Origin: Filimonas lacunae
GTDB taxonomy: Bacteria > Bacteroidota > Bacteroidia > Chitinophagales > Chitinophagaceae
Direction of reading: 5' to 3'
DNA length: 64,000 bases
Assembly: GCF_002355595.1 (NCBI RefSeq)
Contig: NZ_AP017422.1
Coordinates: forward strand, 6,142,823-6,206,822
Below, piece after piece: positions 54,401-61,554 of the stretch (within the stretch, counting starts at the first letter, position 1; each line of letters begins with the position of its first letter). Position numbers and translations under genes: made by a program. The notes below the pieces were generated by a model. That model saw only the letters and a program-made list of their open reading frames with translations, was not told where the DNA came from and did not search any database.

Positions 54401-54565
54401 CCCTTGTGTATTGCTTCCGGTGCAGGTGCCATGGGCAACCGTTCTATAGGTACGGCCGCAGCAGGTGGTATGTTATTAGGCACTCTTTTCGGCCTGGTGC
54501 TGGTGCCGGGTTTGTATGTATTGTTTGCTCCTAAAAAGAAAGAACAACCCACACAAGCTCATTAA
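51443..54565 (+). CDS. RND multidrug efflux pump (AcrB/MexB, HAE1 family)
   Basis: 1040 residues from the ATG at 51443 (MVETFIRRPVLSLVISL); 15 residues upstream do not fit the family. The usual two-fold layout is present: 12 membrane helices and two large periplasmic loops. The proton-relay helix reads LAIGIVVDNAIVVVEAV, with Asp409 and Asn410 where AcrB has Asp407-Asp408; the TM10 Lys is kept (LLGKNAILIVEFAIQRN). It exports drugs, bile salts or lipids using proton force. Flanked by its adaptor and outer membrane channel. Confidence 0.96.
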   Translation: MVETFIRRPVLSLVISLIICLLGALAIFTLPVTQFPDIVPPSVTVTAKYTGANAEVCTKAVATPLERAINGVPGMTYMSSVSGNNGTTLIQVFFQVGTDPDLAAVNVQNRVTTVLDELPEEVIKSGVTTEKEVNSMLLYLNVISHDKDMDEEFIYNFADINVLQELKRIDGVGFAEIMGAREYSMRVWLRPDRMLSYNVSTEEIIESLRKQNVEAAPGKTGEGSGKEAYAQEYVLKYTGKFYEPSQYENIVIRAEENGTILRLKEVADVEFGTLSYGMVSKTDGGPSASIMIKQRPGSNASDVIASIKNKMKELKAESFPPGMDYNYAYDVSRFLDASIHEVMRTLVEALVLVFIVVFIFLQDFRSTLIPALAVPVALVGTLAFMQAMGFSINLLTLFALVLAIGIVVDNAIVVVEAVHVKMTEHHMSPMEATISAMREITGAIIAITLVMSAVFVPVAFLSGPVGVFYRQFSLTLAVAIVISGINALTLTPALCALLLKHQAPSPKKNWLQRFFGSFNKVYDKTENSYRKRVTKIAGKKWVTVAMLLFFVVSTWGIAKVLPSGFIPTEDQGMIYVNVTTPPGASVSRTEKVLDDITIATRKVKSAENISTLAGYSLVNEIAGASYGMAMINLKSWDHRKESVKEVIAELEHNTRHIKDATIEFFPPPTVPGFGNASGFELRLLDKGKSSDLSRTATVTQDFITALKQEKAISSAFTSFDASFPQYMIHIDEEMAAKKGVTADNAMQTLQTLLGSYYATNFIRFGQMYKVMVQAYPNYRARPEDILELYVKNNKGEMVSYATFTTLERVYGPEQLTRYNMYTSALVNGDAAPGYSSGDAIAAIEKVAAKKLPKGYAYEWSGMTREQILSGNQAAYVFLLCLLFVYLLLAAQYESFLLPLAVILSLPTGVFGAFLLLKLTGLENNIYAQVALVMLIGLLGKNAILIVEFAIQRNKEGISVMQAALEGAVSRLRPILMTSFAFIAGLIPLCIASGAGAMGNRSIGTAAAGGMLLGTLFGLVLVPGLYVLFAPKKKEQPTQAH

Positions 54566-54584
54566 TCATTTATAAAACAGGAAC

Positions 54585-56021
54585 ATGAAGTTTATTATAT
54601 ATTTTCTATTATTCTTTACACTCAGCTGGCAGGCCTGCACTACAGCTCAAAAAACACAGATACCGGATAAGGTAAACATTCCCGATTCCTTTGCACACGC
54701 CCCAAAGGCCGACAGCAGTAGCATTGCACAAATGCAATGGAAGCAGTTTTTTGCCGATACGTTTTTACAACACCTTATCGACACAGCCTTGCACAACAAC
54801 CCCGATATATTAATAGCCTTTCAGCATATAGAAACCGCACGGGCTATGGCAGTAAGCGCGAGAAACGCCACATTGCCTTCGCTCAACGGCGTAATATCTG
54901 CCGGGGTAGATAATTATGGCGATTATACCATGAATGGTGTAGGCAACTACGACACCAACCTATCGCCTAATATTTCCAAAGACCAAACCATTCCCGATCC
55001 TACCGCCGATTTTTTCATAGGCCTGCGCAGCAGCTGGGAAGTGGATGTATGGGGCAAACTAAAAAACCGCAAAAAAACCGCATTGGCCAAACTGGCCGCT
55101 TCTGAAAAAGCCAGGCAACTGGCCACCACATTATTGGTGGCCCAGGTGGCAGGTTACTACTACCAGTTACTGGCATTGGATAATGATATAAAAATTATTA
55201 ACCACAACACCACGCTCCAGGAAGAAGCCCTGGAAATAGTGAAAGTGCAGAAAGAGGGTGGCCGTGCTACCGAGTTGGCGGTACAGCAAATGGAAGCACA
55301 ACTGTATAACACCCGCACTTTTGGGTATAAAGCCAAACAGGAAATAGCCCTGGCTGAGTTCCAGCTCAATTACCTGCTGGGCCGCTTTCCGCAAGCCGTG
55401 CCACGCGATACCATTTTTACACAACAACATTTACCGCAACAACTGCAAACAGGTCTTCCTTCTGCCTTGTTGTTACAACGTCCCGACATACAGGAAGCCG
55501 AATGGCAACTATTAGCAGCCAAAGCAGATGTGGCCAGCGCACGTGCCGCCTTTATGCCTGGTTTTCAAATCACTCCCTATGCCGGCTTCAATGCCTTTAA
55601 AGCAGCCTTGCTGTTTAACGGTGGCTCGCTGGCCTGGGGTGCCCTTGGTAGCCTTACCGCTCCACTGTTTAACCAAAAACAGATAAAAGCCGCCCACCTG
55701 ATAGCAGTAGCGCAAAACAAAGAAGCGTATTACCATTACAATAAGGTAATACTCAACAGCTTTCGCGAAGTGGGCAGCACCATACAGCAACTGGAAAACA
55801 ACAGCGCCATGGTTACGCTGAAACAAAAGCAGGTAACCGCACTGGAGCAGGCTGTGGCTTCTTCCCGCGATCTGTACCTGGCCGGTTATGCCTCCTACCT
55901 GGAAGTGATCACCGCCCAGAAAGGCGTTTTGGATGCACAGCTGGAACTCAACGATGCCCGCAAAAACCAGCTTACTTATACTATTGACCTTTACCGCTCG
56001 TTGGGTGGGGGCTGGCAATAA
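54585..56021 (+). CDS. RND efflux outer membrane lipoprotein (OprM/NodT family)
   Basis: 478 residues. Lipoprotein Cys18 in TLSWQACTTAQ, then the NodT-type repeat structure: LIDTALHNNPDILIAFQHIE, SSWEVDVWGKLKNRKKTALA and, in the second half, LLLQRPDIQEAEWQLLAAKA and YLEVITAQKGVLDAQLELND. It forms the outer membrane duct for the RND pump, 19 bp downstream of the pump gene. Confidence 0.95.
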   Translation: MKFIIYFLLFFTLSWQACTTAQKTQIPDKVNIPDSFAHAPKADSSSIAQMQWKQFFADTFLQHLIDTALHNNPDILIAFQHIETARAMAVSARNATLPSLNGVISAGVDNYGDYTMNGVGNYDTNLSPNISKDQTIPDPTADFFIGLRSSWEVDVWGKLKNRKKTALAKLAASEKARQLATTLLVAQVAGYYYQLLALDNDIKIINHNTTLQEEALEIVKVQKEGGRATELAVQQMEAQLYNTRTFGYKAKQEIALAEFQLNYLLGRFPQAVPRDTIFTQQHLPQQLQTGLPSALLLQRPDIQEAEWQLLAAKADVASARAAFMPGFQITPYAGFNAFKAALLFNGGSLAWGALGSLTAPLFNQKQIKAAHLIAVAQNKEAYYHYNKVILNSFREVGSTIQQLENNSAMVTLKQKQVTALEQAVASSRDLYLAGYASYLEVITAQKGVLDAQLELNDARKNQLTYTIDLYRSLGGGWQ

Positions 56022-56100
56022 ACCCGCTTTTAACATTTTAGAAAGCAATGATCATTAAACGTGCGAAAACGTTCGTAGTCTATTATAAAAACGAACAAGT

Positions 56101-56775
56101 ATGAAAAAGTTAATACTCTTTGTAGCCGCCGGTTTATTAGCAACCGCTGCCGTTCAGGCACAAACACCCCAGGGTGCCCAACAGGATAAAACAACTGACA
56201 ACGCCACCGCTTTTCATCCTAAACGCCATCATGGCAAGCACAAACATGGCCATTTCAAAGGTGCGCACCGTGGTGCTATGGCACATGTGCAGTTGACAGA
56301 ACAACAGCGCCAGCAAGCACATACTATTGCCCAGGATTATCACAAACAGGCTACTGCATTAAAAGCCCAGGATAATATCACGGTGGGTGAGTATAAAAAG
56401 CAAATGGCTGCTTTACAGGCCAATCGTAAGCAACAAATGCAACAGCTGCTTACCAACGAGCAAAAGCAACAGATAGCACAACAGAAAGCGCAACGCGCAC
56501 AACAGGCACAGGCACGCGGTGAAGCACGGATTTCTAAAATGAAAGAAAAGCTGAAATTAACAGACGACCAGGTCAATAAAATTAAAGAGCAGCAAGCCAG
56601 TGTGCATAGCCAGGTAAAAGCTATCCGCGAAAACCAGTCGTTAGACGAAACCGCTAAAAGACAACAGGTTCGCACGATTATGCAACAGCAAAAAGATAAT
56701 TTCAAATCAGTTCTTACAAAAGAACAACTTGATCAATTACATAATAACTTGCATAAAAACAGGGACGTGAAATAA
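56101..56775 (+). CDS. Spy/CpxP-like periplasmic LTxxQ protein
   Basis: 224 residues. Signal peptide to about 20 (AAGLLATAAVQAQ), then a His/Lys-rich patch (KRHHGKHKHGHFKGAH) that may bind metal, then long Gln-rich helices. Four LTxxQ-like motifs occur: LTEQQ, LTNEQ, LTDDQ and LTKEQ, the hallmark of Spy/CpxP proteins, apparently as a duplicated unit. Relatives are periplasmic chaperones or stress sensors. It lies 79 bp after the OprM-like gene and ahead of a terminator. Confidence 0.8.
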   Translation: MKKLILFVAAGLLATAAVQAQTPQGAQQDKTTDNATAFHPKRHHGKHKHGHFKGAHRGAMAHVQLTEQQRQQAHTIAQDYHKQATALKAQDNITVGEYKKQMAALQANRKQQMQQLLTNEQKQQIAQQKAQRAQQAQARGEARISKMKEKLKLTDDQVNKIKEQQASVHSQVKAIRENQSLDETAKRQQVRTIMQQQKDNFKSVLTKEQLDQLHNNLHKNRDVK

Positions 56776-56802
56776 TAACCAAATCAACGAAATTCCGTTC
56801 CG

Positions 56803-56827
56803 GGCCGGTGTAACAACCGGCCTTTTT
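56803..56827 (+). terminator. intrinsic terminator after the efflux/Spy-like genes
   Basis: GGCCGGT and ACCGGCC pair perfectly round a 6-nt loop, followed by five Ts. Confidence 0.85.
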
Positions 56828-56858
56828 CATGCCCGGCCTACATTGGCGCTATATTTCC

Positions 56859-56866
56859 TACCTTTG
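56859..56866 (+). promoter_or_regulatory. -7 box of the pseudouridine synthase operon
   Basis: TACCTTTG, a perfect TAnnTTTG match, followed by CAAAACC. The leader to the ATG at 56900 would be about 28 nt. Confidence 0.55.
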
Positions 56867-56899
56867 CAAAACCTGTTGAAAAACAGCAAATTCAATTTT

Positions 56900-58090
56900 A
56901 TGAGCAAACAATCGTTTGAGAAGTTCATTAACAAGAGCAAAGGCGCGAAGAAAAAAGAGGAAATTCGCCAGGACAAAAGGAAGTTCAAGCAAGAACAAAA
57001 AGTCAAGGGCGAAGAAATGAACCGCCTGAATGAAGACAAATACCGCGCAGTAACTTCCGATACCCGCCGCAAACCTGCCAGCACAGCCGACAGCCAGGCT
57101 CCTAAAGGCAAAGGCCCCAAAGCCAGCAGCCGTACCGCTCCCGCAAAAGAAAGCAGCCGCAAAGAATGGAAAAGTGAAAAACCTGTAAAAAAGGACAAAA
57201 AGCCTTTTGCTGCCGGGGAAGCACAACCAGATGCGGACCGCACCACTAAGGGCGCCCCTGCTAAAAAAAGCAGGCCGGCAGAAGAAAAAGCGGGCAAGCC
57301 TGTAGCTAAAAAATCAGAGGAAGACGATAACGGCAACGAAATAATGCCATTGAATAAATTTATTGCTCACTCTGGTGTTTGCGCCCGTCGCGAGGCCGCC
57401 GGCCTTGTGAAAGAAGGGGTAGTGGTTGTAAATGGCAATAAAATATTAGAACCAGGTTTTAAGGTATCTGCCAGTGATAAAATCACTGTTAAAGGCAAAT
57501 TGCTGTTCCTGCAAAAGAACCTGGTGTATGTGTTACTGAACAAGCCTAAAGATTTTTTAACCACCGCTAAAGATCCACAAGGCCGTAAAACCGTGCTGGA
57601 CCTGGTAAAAGGCGCTACACAGGAACGTATTTATTCCGTAGGCAGGCTCGACCGCAATACCACGGGCGTATTGTTGTTAACCAACGATGGTGAGCTGGCA
57701 CAAAAGCTAACGCACCCTTCTTACGAAATCAAGAAAATATACGAAGTAAGACTGGACAAGCCCGTTCTGAAAAAAGACCTGGAATCTATTGCATCCGGTA
57801 TTACCCTGGAAGATGGTTTTATACATGCTGACTCTGTAGGTTATGTTGACCCAAAAGACAAATCAGTAGTAGGTATTGAAATTCATAGCGGACGTAACCG
57901 TATTGTACGCCGCATTTTTGAGCACCTGGGTTATGATGTAAAAAACCTGGATCGTGTTCTTTTTGCCAACCTTACCAAAAAGAATGTAGAGCGTGGCAAA
58001 TGGCGTTTATTAACCGAAAAAGAAATACGCCTGCTCAAATACATGAACCAGAGTTTTGTGAAAAAGAAAGAAAAAAAGGAAGCCCAATAA
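56900..58090 (+). CDS. RsuA/RluB-type rRNA pseudouridine synthase with long basic N-terminal extension
   Basis: 396 residues from the ATG at 56900 (MSKQSFEKFINKSKGAKK); the frame opens 57 bp earlier, across the putative promoter. The first 145 or so residues are Lys/Ala/Glu/Pro-rich and predicted disordered. Then comes an S4 RNA-binding domain (MPLNKFIAHSGVCARREAAG) and the catalytic domain with the RsuA/RluB signature VGRLDRNTTGVLLLTNDGEL, whose Asp is the nucleophile, plus SGRNRIVRRIFEHLGY. It isomerises a uridine in rRNA. The exact position modified is not predictable. Confidence 0.93.
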   Translation: MSKQSFEKFINKSKGAKKKEEIRQDKRKFKQEQKVKGEEMNRLNEDKYRAVTSDTRRKPASTADSQAPKGKGPKASSRTAPAKESSRKEWKSEKPVKKDKKPFAAGEAQPDADRTTKGAPAKKSRPAEEKAGKPVAKKSEEDDNGNEIMPLNKFIAHSGVCARREAAGLVKEGVVVVNGNKILEPGFKVSASDKITVKGKLLFLQKNLVYVLLNKPKDFLTTAKDPQGRKTVLDLVKGATQERIYSVGRLDRNTTGVLLLTNDGELAQKLTHPSYEIKKIYEVRLDKPVLKKDLESIASGITLEDGFIHADSVGYVDPKDKSVVGIEIHSGRNRIVRRIFEHLGYDVKNLDRVLFANLTKKNVERGKWRLLTEKEIRLLKYMNQSFVKKKEKKEAQ

Positions 58091-58093
58091 GAA

Positions 58094-58822
58094 ATGAAGC
58101 AAGTTCTCACTGCCGATAATATCATATTTGAAAACGATCAGTTCATTGCTATTAACAAGCCTTCCGGCTTATTAAGTGTGCCTGACCGCAAGCAATCAGA
58201 ACCATCGTTAAAAGACATGCTGCTGGCTAAGTATGGCAGCATCTTTACCGTTCACCGCCTGGATAAAGACACCAGTGGTGTTATTGTATTTGCCAAAGAC
58301 GAAGAAACCCATAAAGCCTTATCAGCCCTGTTTGAAGGCCGGGAAGTAGAAAAATACTACCAGGGTATGGTGTATGGTATTCCTTACCCCGAAAAAGGTA
58401 GTGTAGATGCCGCTATTATGGAGCATCCTGCCGGTAATGGCAAAATGATCACCCATGCCAAAGGCAAGGCGTCGTTAACCGATTACGAGGTGCAACAGGC
58501 TTTCCGTTTGTATTCCTGGTTAAAGTTTCAGATACACACCGGCCGCACCCACCAGATTCGAGTACATATGCAGCACCTGGGCCACGCCATTGTTTGCGAT
58601 GATTTATACAGTAACGGAGAGCCTATTTTCATCTCTGCGCTGAAAAAGAAAAATTATAACCTGAATAAAAACGAGTTGAATGAGCGCCCGATATTAGGCA
58701 GGCTGGCCCTCCATTCCTGGTTATTAAAATTTGAGCTGAACGGAGAAGTTTTTGAACTGGAAGCCCCTCTACCAAAAGACTTGCGGGCCACCTTACAACA
58801 ATTGGAAAAGCATCAGCGCTAA
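58094..58822 (+). CDS. RluA-family pseudouridine synthase
   Basis: 242 residues. It has NKPSGLLSVPDRKQ at the start, catalytic Asp in VHRLDKDTSGVIVFAK, LFEGREVEKYYQGMVYG, and IHTGRTHQIRVHMQHLGHAI. There is no S4 domain, as in the short RluA/YcgL-like members. It starts 3 bp after the RluB-type gene, so the two form one operon. Target uridine in rRNA or tRNA is unknown. Confidence 0.93.
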   Translation: MKQVLTADNIIFENDQFIAINKPSGLLSVPDRKQSEPSLKDMLLAKYGSIFTVHRLDKDTSGVIVFAKDEETHKALSALFEGREVEKYYQGMVYGIPYPEKGSVDAAIMEHPAGNGKMITHAKGKASLTDYEVQQAFRLYSWLKFQIHTGRTHQIRVHMQHLGHAIVCDDLYSNGEPIFISALKKKNYNLNKNELNERPILGRLALHSWLLKFELNGEVFELEAPLPKDLRATLQQLEKHQR

Positions 58823-58829
58823 AATCTCA

Positions 58830-58867
58830 ATATAACAAAAGCCCTTGCACGAGGGCTTTTGTTATAT
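58830..58867. terminator. bidirectional terminator after the RluA-type gene
   Basis: ATATAACAAAAGCCCT and AGGGCTTTTGTTATAT form a perfect 16-bp stem round TGCACG. It serves the plus-strand operon and faces the convergent peroxiredoxin gene. Confidence 0.88.
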
Positions 58868-58890
58868 ATGTATTCGTCAGGTTATGGCAT

Positions 58891-58917
58891 AAAAAAAGTC
58901 CCGCTAGACAACGGGAC
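58891..58917 (-). terminator. intrinsic terminator after the peroxiredoxin gene
   Basis: GTCCCG and CGGGAC form a 6-bp stem with an 8-nt loop; seven Ts follow on the minus strand. It lies 47 bp past the stop. Confidence 0.75.
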
Positions 58918-58964
58918 CGGAACGAGTACAAAGAAATAAACCATTATGCTTATAAAAATCTTCC

Positions 58965-59600
58965 TTATTTGTTAGGCTGCGGCGTATAACGCAGATAAGG
59001 TTTTACCACTTTTACTCCCTTAGGGAATTTTTGAATGGCATCTTCTGTGCTAACAGCCGGAACCACAATAACATCTTCTCCTGATTTCCAGTCAGCTGGC
59101 GTGGCCACACTGTATTCTGCGGTTAATTGCAGTGATTCAATCACGCGCAGTACTTCCTGGAAGTTTCTGCCTGTTGAGGCAGGGTAAGTCAGTGTTAACT
59201 TTATCTTCTTGTCAGGCCCTATTACAAACAGCGAACGCACGGTGGCGGTAGCTGATGCATTAGGGTGAATCATGTCATATAAAGTAGCCACTTCCCTGTT
59301 ATCGTCTGCAATAATAGGAAAACCTACTGAAACGTTCTGTGTTTCATTAATATCATTTACCCAGCCATGGTGTTTATCCAGGGGGTCAACACTTAATGCC
59401 AGCACTTTTACATTACGTTTAGCAAACTCTTCCTGCAACAATGCGGTTTTACCTAACTCGGTGGTACACACCGGTGTATAATCAGCAGGATGAGAGAATA
59501 AAATACCCCATCCATCGCCAAGATATTCATGAAAATCGATCTCTCCTATTGTAGTCTGTGCTTTAAAATTGGGGGCTGTATCCCCTAAACGTAAGCTCAT
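58965..59600 (-). CDS. 1-Cys peroxiredoxin (Prx6-type)
   Basis: 211 residues. The peroxidatic Cys45 is in HPADYTPVCTTELG. There is no other cysteine in the protein, so it is a 1-Cys enzyme that must be reduced by an outside thiol. The Prx6-type C-terminal extension is present (SVATPADWKSGEDVIVVPAV to KPYLRYTPQPNK). It reduces hydrogen and alkyl peroxides in the cytoplasm. Single-gene unit with its own terminator. Confidence 0.96.
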   Translation of the reverse strand: MSLRLGDTAPNFKAQTTIGEIDFHEYLGDGWGILFSHPADYTPVCTTELGKTALLQEEFAKRNVKVLALSVDPLDKHHGWVNDINETQNVSVGFPIIADDNREVATLYDMIHPNASATATVRSLFVIGPDKKIKLTLTYPASTGRNFQEVLRVIESLQLTAEYSVATPADWKSGEDVIVVPAVSTEDAIQKFPKGVKVVKPYLRYTPQPNK

Positions 59601-59664
59601 ATGGTGAAATTTAGGTCTCGAAGATAAGAGTATTCCCTACAAAACAGGTAGGTTAATAAAGAAA

Positions 59665-60852
59665 TTATTTTTCCTCCTCCTTTCCGGGTTCCTCTTTCCT
59701 AGGCAAGGGAACAGTGCGTGCCTTATTCAAAGCCATTTTTCCAAACTTATTCTTTACATCATCAATAGCCTTATACAGGTTGGATTTTTTAGTGGTATCC
59801 TCAAATAAATTCCCCTGCATACCATGACTTACAAAATCGGTTAACCGCACGCCCAGTAAGCGTATAGGCGCTCCTTTTTTATGTAGTTTCTCAAACAAAT
59901 CCATAGCAGCTGCAATCAGCTCGTCATCGCTAAATGTATAGGATACAGTTGTTTGCCGCGAGGTAGTGGAAAAATCGGGGTACCTTATTTTCACGGTAAT
60001 ACATCCCGCCAGTTTATCTTCCTGCCGCAGTTCATACGCCACCCGCTCTGTCATCCGCACCAGCTGCGCGTGTAAGAATTCCAGGTCGGCGATGTTTTCT
60101 TCAAACGTGTTTTCTGTAGAAATAGATTTGGCTTCATGTTCGTTCACCACTTCTCCAAAATGCAGCCCCAGCGCTTTCTGATGCAGCTCGCTGCCGTATT
60201 TACCCAGCTTACGTTCCAGCTGTTCAGGTGTATATTGTAAAATGTCACCGATCTTTTGAATGTTCATCGTTTGCAGGGTAGCAAAGGTTTGCTTACCCAC
60301 ACCCGGAATTTTATTCACCGCCAGCGGTGCCAGAAAAGCCTGTTCCATACCGGGATGTACATATAGGTAACCGTTGGGCTTGGCTTCGTCTGTGGCAATC
60401 TTTGCTACCATTTTATTGGTAGCCAGCCCGAATGAAATAGGCAGTTGGGTAGTTTCCGTAATCTCCTGCCGCAGGGCAATTGTCCATTGATAAGGATTAA
60501 AAAAGCGATCCATCCCGGTTAAGTCCACATAAAACTCATCAATAGAAGCCTTTTCAAACAAAGGCGCTTTGGCGGCAATAATTTCGGTAACCATACGGGA
60601 ATAACGGCTGTATTCGCCCCGCGTACCTTTTAATACAATCGCATGCGGACATAACTGCATAGCCCGTTTCATAGGCATGGCACTATGCACGCCAAACTGC
60701 CGGGCAGCGTAGCTACAGGCAGCCACCACCCCCCGATCTACCGAGCCGCCCACAATCACCGCTTTACCTTTTAACGATGGATCGCGCAGCACTTCCACAC
60801 TCACAAAAAACGAGTCCAGATCAAAATGGGCAATATAACGTTGAACGCTCAT
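59665..60852 (-). CDS. dinB: DNA polymerase IV (Y-family translesion polymerase)
   Basis: 395 residues. Y-family palm motifs: catalytic Asp11 in HFDLDSFFVSVE and Asp105-Glu106 in ASIDEFYVDLTGMD; also SYAARQFGVHSAMP, and the helix-hairpin-helix near IPGVGKQTFATLQTM. The C-terminal little-finger domain follows (RLLGVRLTDF). The end, rich in Lys/Glu (PRKEEPGKEEEK), lacks a clear beta-clamp motif of the QLxLF kind. It copies past DNA lesions with low fidelity. No LexA box was seen upstream. Confidence 0.96.
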   Translation of the reverse strand: MSVQRYIAHFDLDSFFVSVEVLRDPSLKGKAVIVGGSVDRGVVAACSYAARQFGVHSAMPMKRAMQLCPHAIVLKGTRGEYSRYSRMVTEIIAAKAPLFEKASIDEFYVDLTGMDRFFNPYQWTIALRQEITETTQLPISFGLATNKMVAKIATDEAKPNGYLYVHPGMEQAFLAPLAVNKIPGVGKQTFATLQTMNIQKIGDILQYTPEQLERKLGKYGSELHQKALGLHFGEVVNEHEAKSISTENTFEENIADLEFLHAQLVRMTERVAYELRQEDKLAGCITVKIRYPDFSTTSRQTTVSYTFSDDELIAAAMDLFEKLHKKGAPIRLLGVRLTDFVSHGMQGNLFEDTTKKSNLYKAIDDVKNKFGKMALNKARTVPLPRKEEPGKEEEK

Positions 60853-60889
60853 GTGTATAAAATGCAGGCTTCACCGTTGCCAGCCGTTG

Positions 60890-61513
60890 TTACAAACTTT
60901 TAAAAACGTATCCCTGCCCCGCAAAATGCTCTAACACCCGTGGCAGGGCAAAACTCATCCTGTCCCATGCCTTTGTGCTATCGTGAAATACCACAATGCT
61001 ACCAGGCCGGGCATTCATTAATACGTTATCCAAACAACGTTCCGGTTTCAGTTTTCTGTCAAAATCGCCGCTTAACACACTCCACATAATAATGCGGTAG
61101 GCAGGCCGGGCAATATTGTGCAGGAAATTGGCCTGAAAGCGGCTAATGCGGCCATAAGGTGGGCGAAACAGGTTGCTATCAATATATTTAGCCGCTTCGT
61201 TAATATCTGCGATATATTTCTCATCGACTGTTTTCCAGCCGTTTACATGGTTTTGTGTGTGGTTGCCAATAGCATGGCCTTCATCCAGTATGCGCGTATA
61301 AATATCCCGGTGCTGCTGCACATTTTTGCCAATGCAAAAAAAAGTGCCTTTGGCATTCCAGGCCTTTAGCTGATCCAGCACAAAAGGGGTGGCCTGCTCG
61401 TGCGGACCATCATCAAAAGTGAGGTATAACACTTTCCCGCTGTCGGGCATCTGCCAGGTTAGCGCGGGGGCATAGAGTTTACGAAGCCACCAGGGCGATG
61501 TTACCAGATACAT
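60890..61513 (-). CDS. polysaccharide deacetylase (NodB/CE4 family)
   Basis: 207 residues from the ATG at 61513 (MYLVTSPWWLRKLY). The metal-binding Asp pair lies in YLTFDDGPHEQATPF, with the His pair in GHAIGNHTQNH and the Arg/Pro loop FRPPYGRI; VVFHDS is the C-terminal catalytic His motif. A hydrophobic start may anchor it or act as a signal. CE4 enzymes remove N-acetyl groups from peptidoglycan, chitin oligomers or exopolysaccharide. Divergent from gltX; dinB lies 37 bp downstream. Confidence 0.93.
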   Translation of the reverse strand: MYLVTSPWWLRKLYAPALTWQMPDSGKVLYLTFDDGPHEQATPFVLDQLKAWNAKGTFFCIGKNVQQHRDIYTRILDEGHAIGNHTQNHVNGWKTVDEKYIADINEAAKYIDSNLFRPPYGRISRFQANFLHNIARPAYRIIMWSVLSGDFDRKLKPERCLDNVLMNARPGSIVVFHDSTKAWDRMSFALPRVLEHFAGQGYVFKSL

Positions 61514-61518
61514 AATAA

Positions 61519-61526
61519 CAAATATA
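61519..61526 (-). promoter_or_regulatory. -7 box of the deacetylase gene, leaderless arrangement
   Basis: Minus strand TATATTTG, a perfect TAnnTTTG match, ends 5 bp before the ATG at 61513. It lies back to back with the gltX -7 box 14 bp away. Confidence 0.5.
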
Positions 61527-61540
61527 CTCAACCCTAATAT

Positions 61541-61548
61541 TATCTTTG
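61541..61548 (+). promoter_or_regulatory. -7 box of gltX, leaderless arrangement
   Basis: TATCTTTG ends 6 bp before the gltX ATG at 61555, the same arrangement as at rlmN (TATCTTTG, 6 bp, ATG). Confidence 0.55.
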
Positions 61549-61554
61549 CGCCCT

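Noticed and set aside
56058-56076. GCGAAAACGTTCG, resembling a second LacI-type operator before the Spy-like gene
   Set aside because: Only half-symmetric (the right half differs at two or more positions) and no LacI-regulated gene is adjacent.
56827-57336. 169-codon minus-strand frame opposite the RluB-type gene
   Set aside because: Antisense of the Lys/Ala-rich extension; skewed Leu/Phe/Ser composition typical of such shadows.
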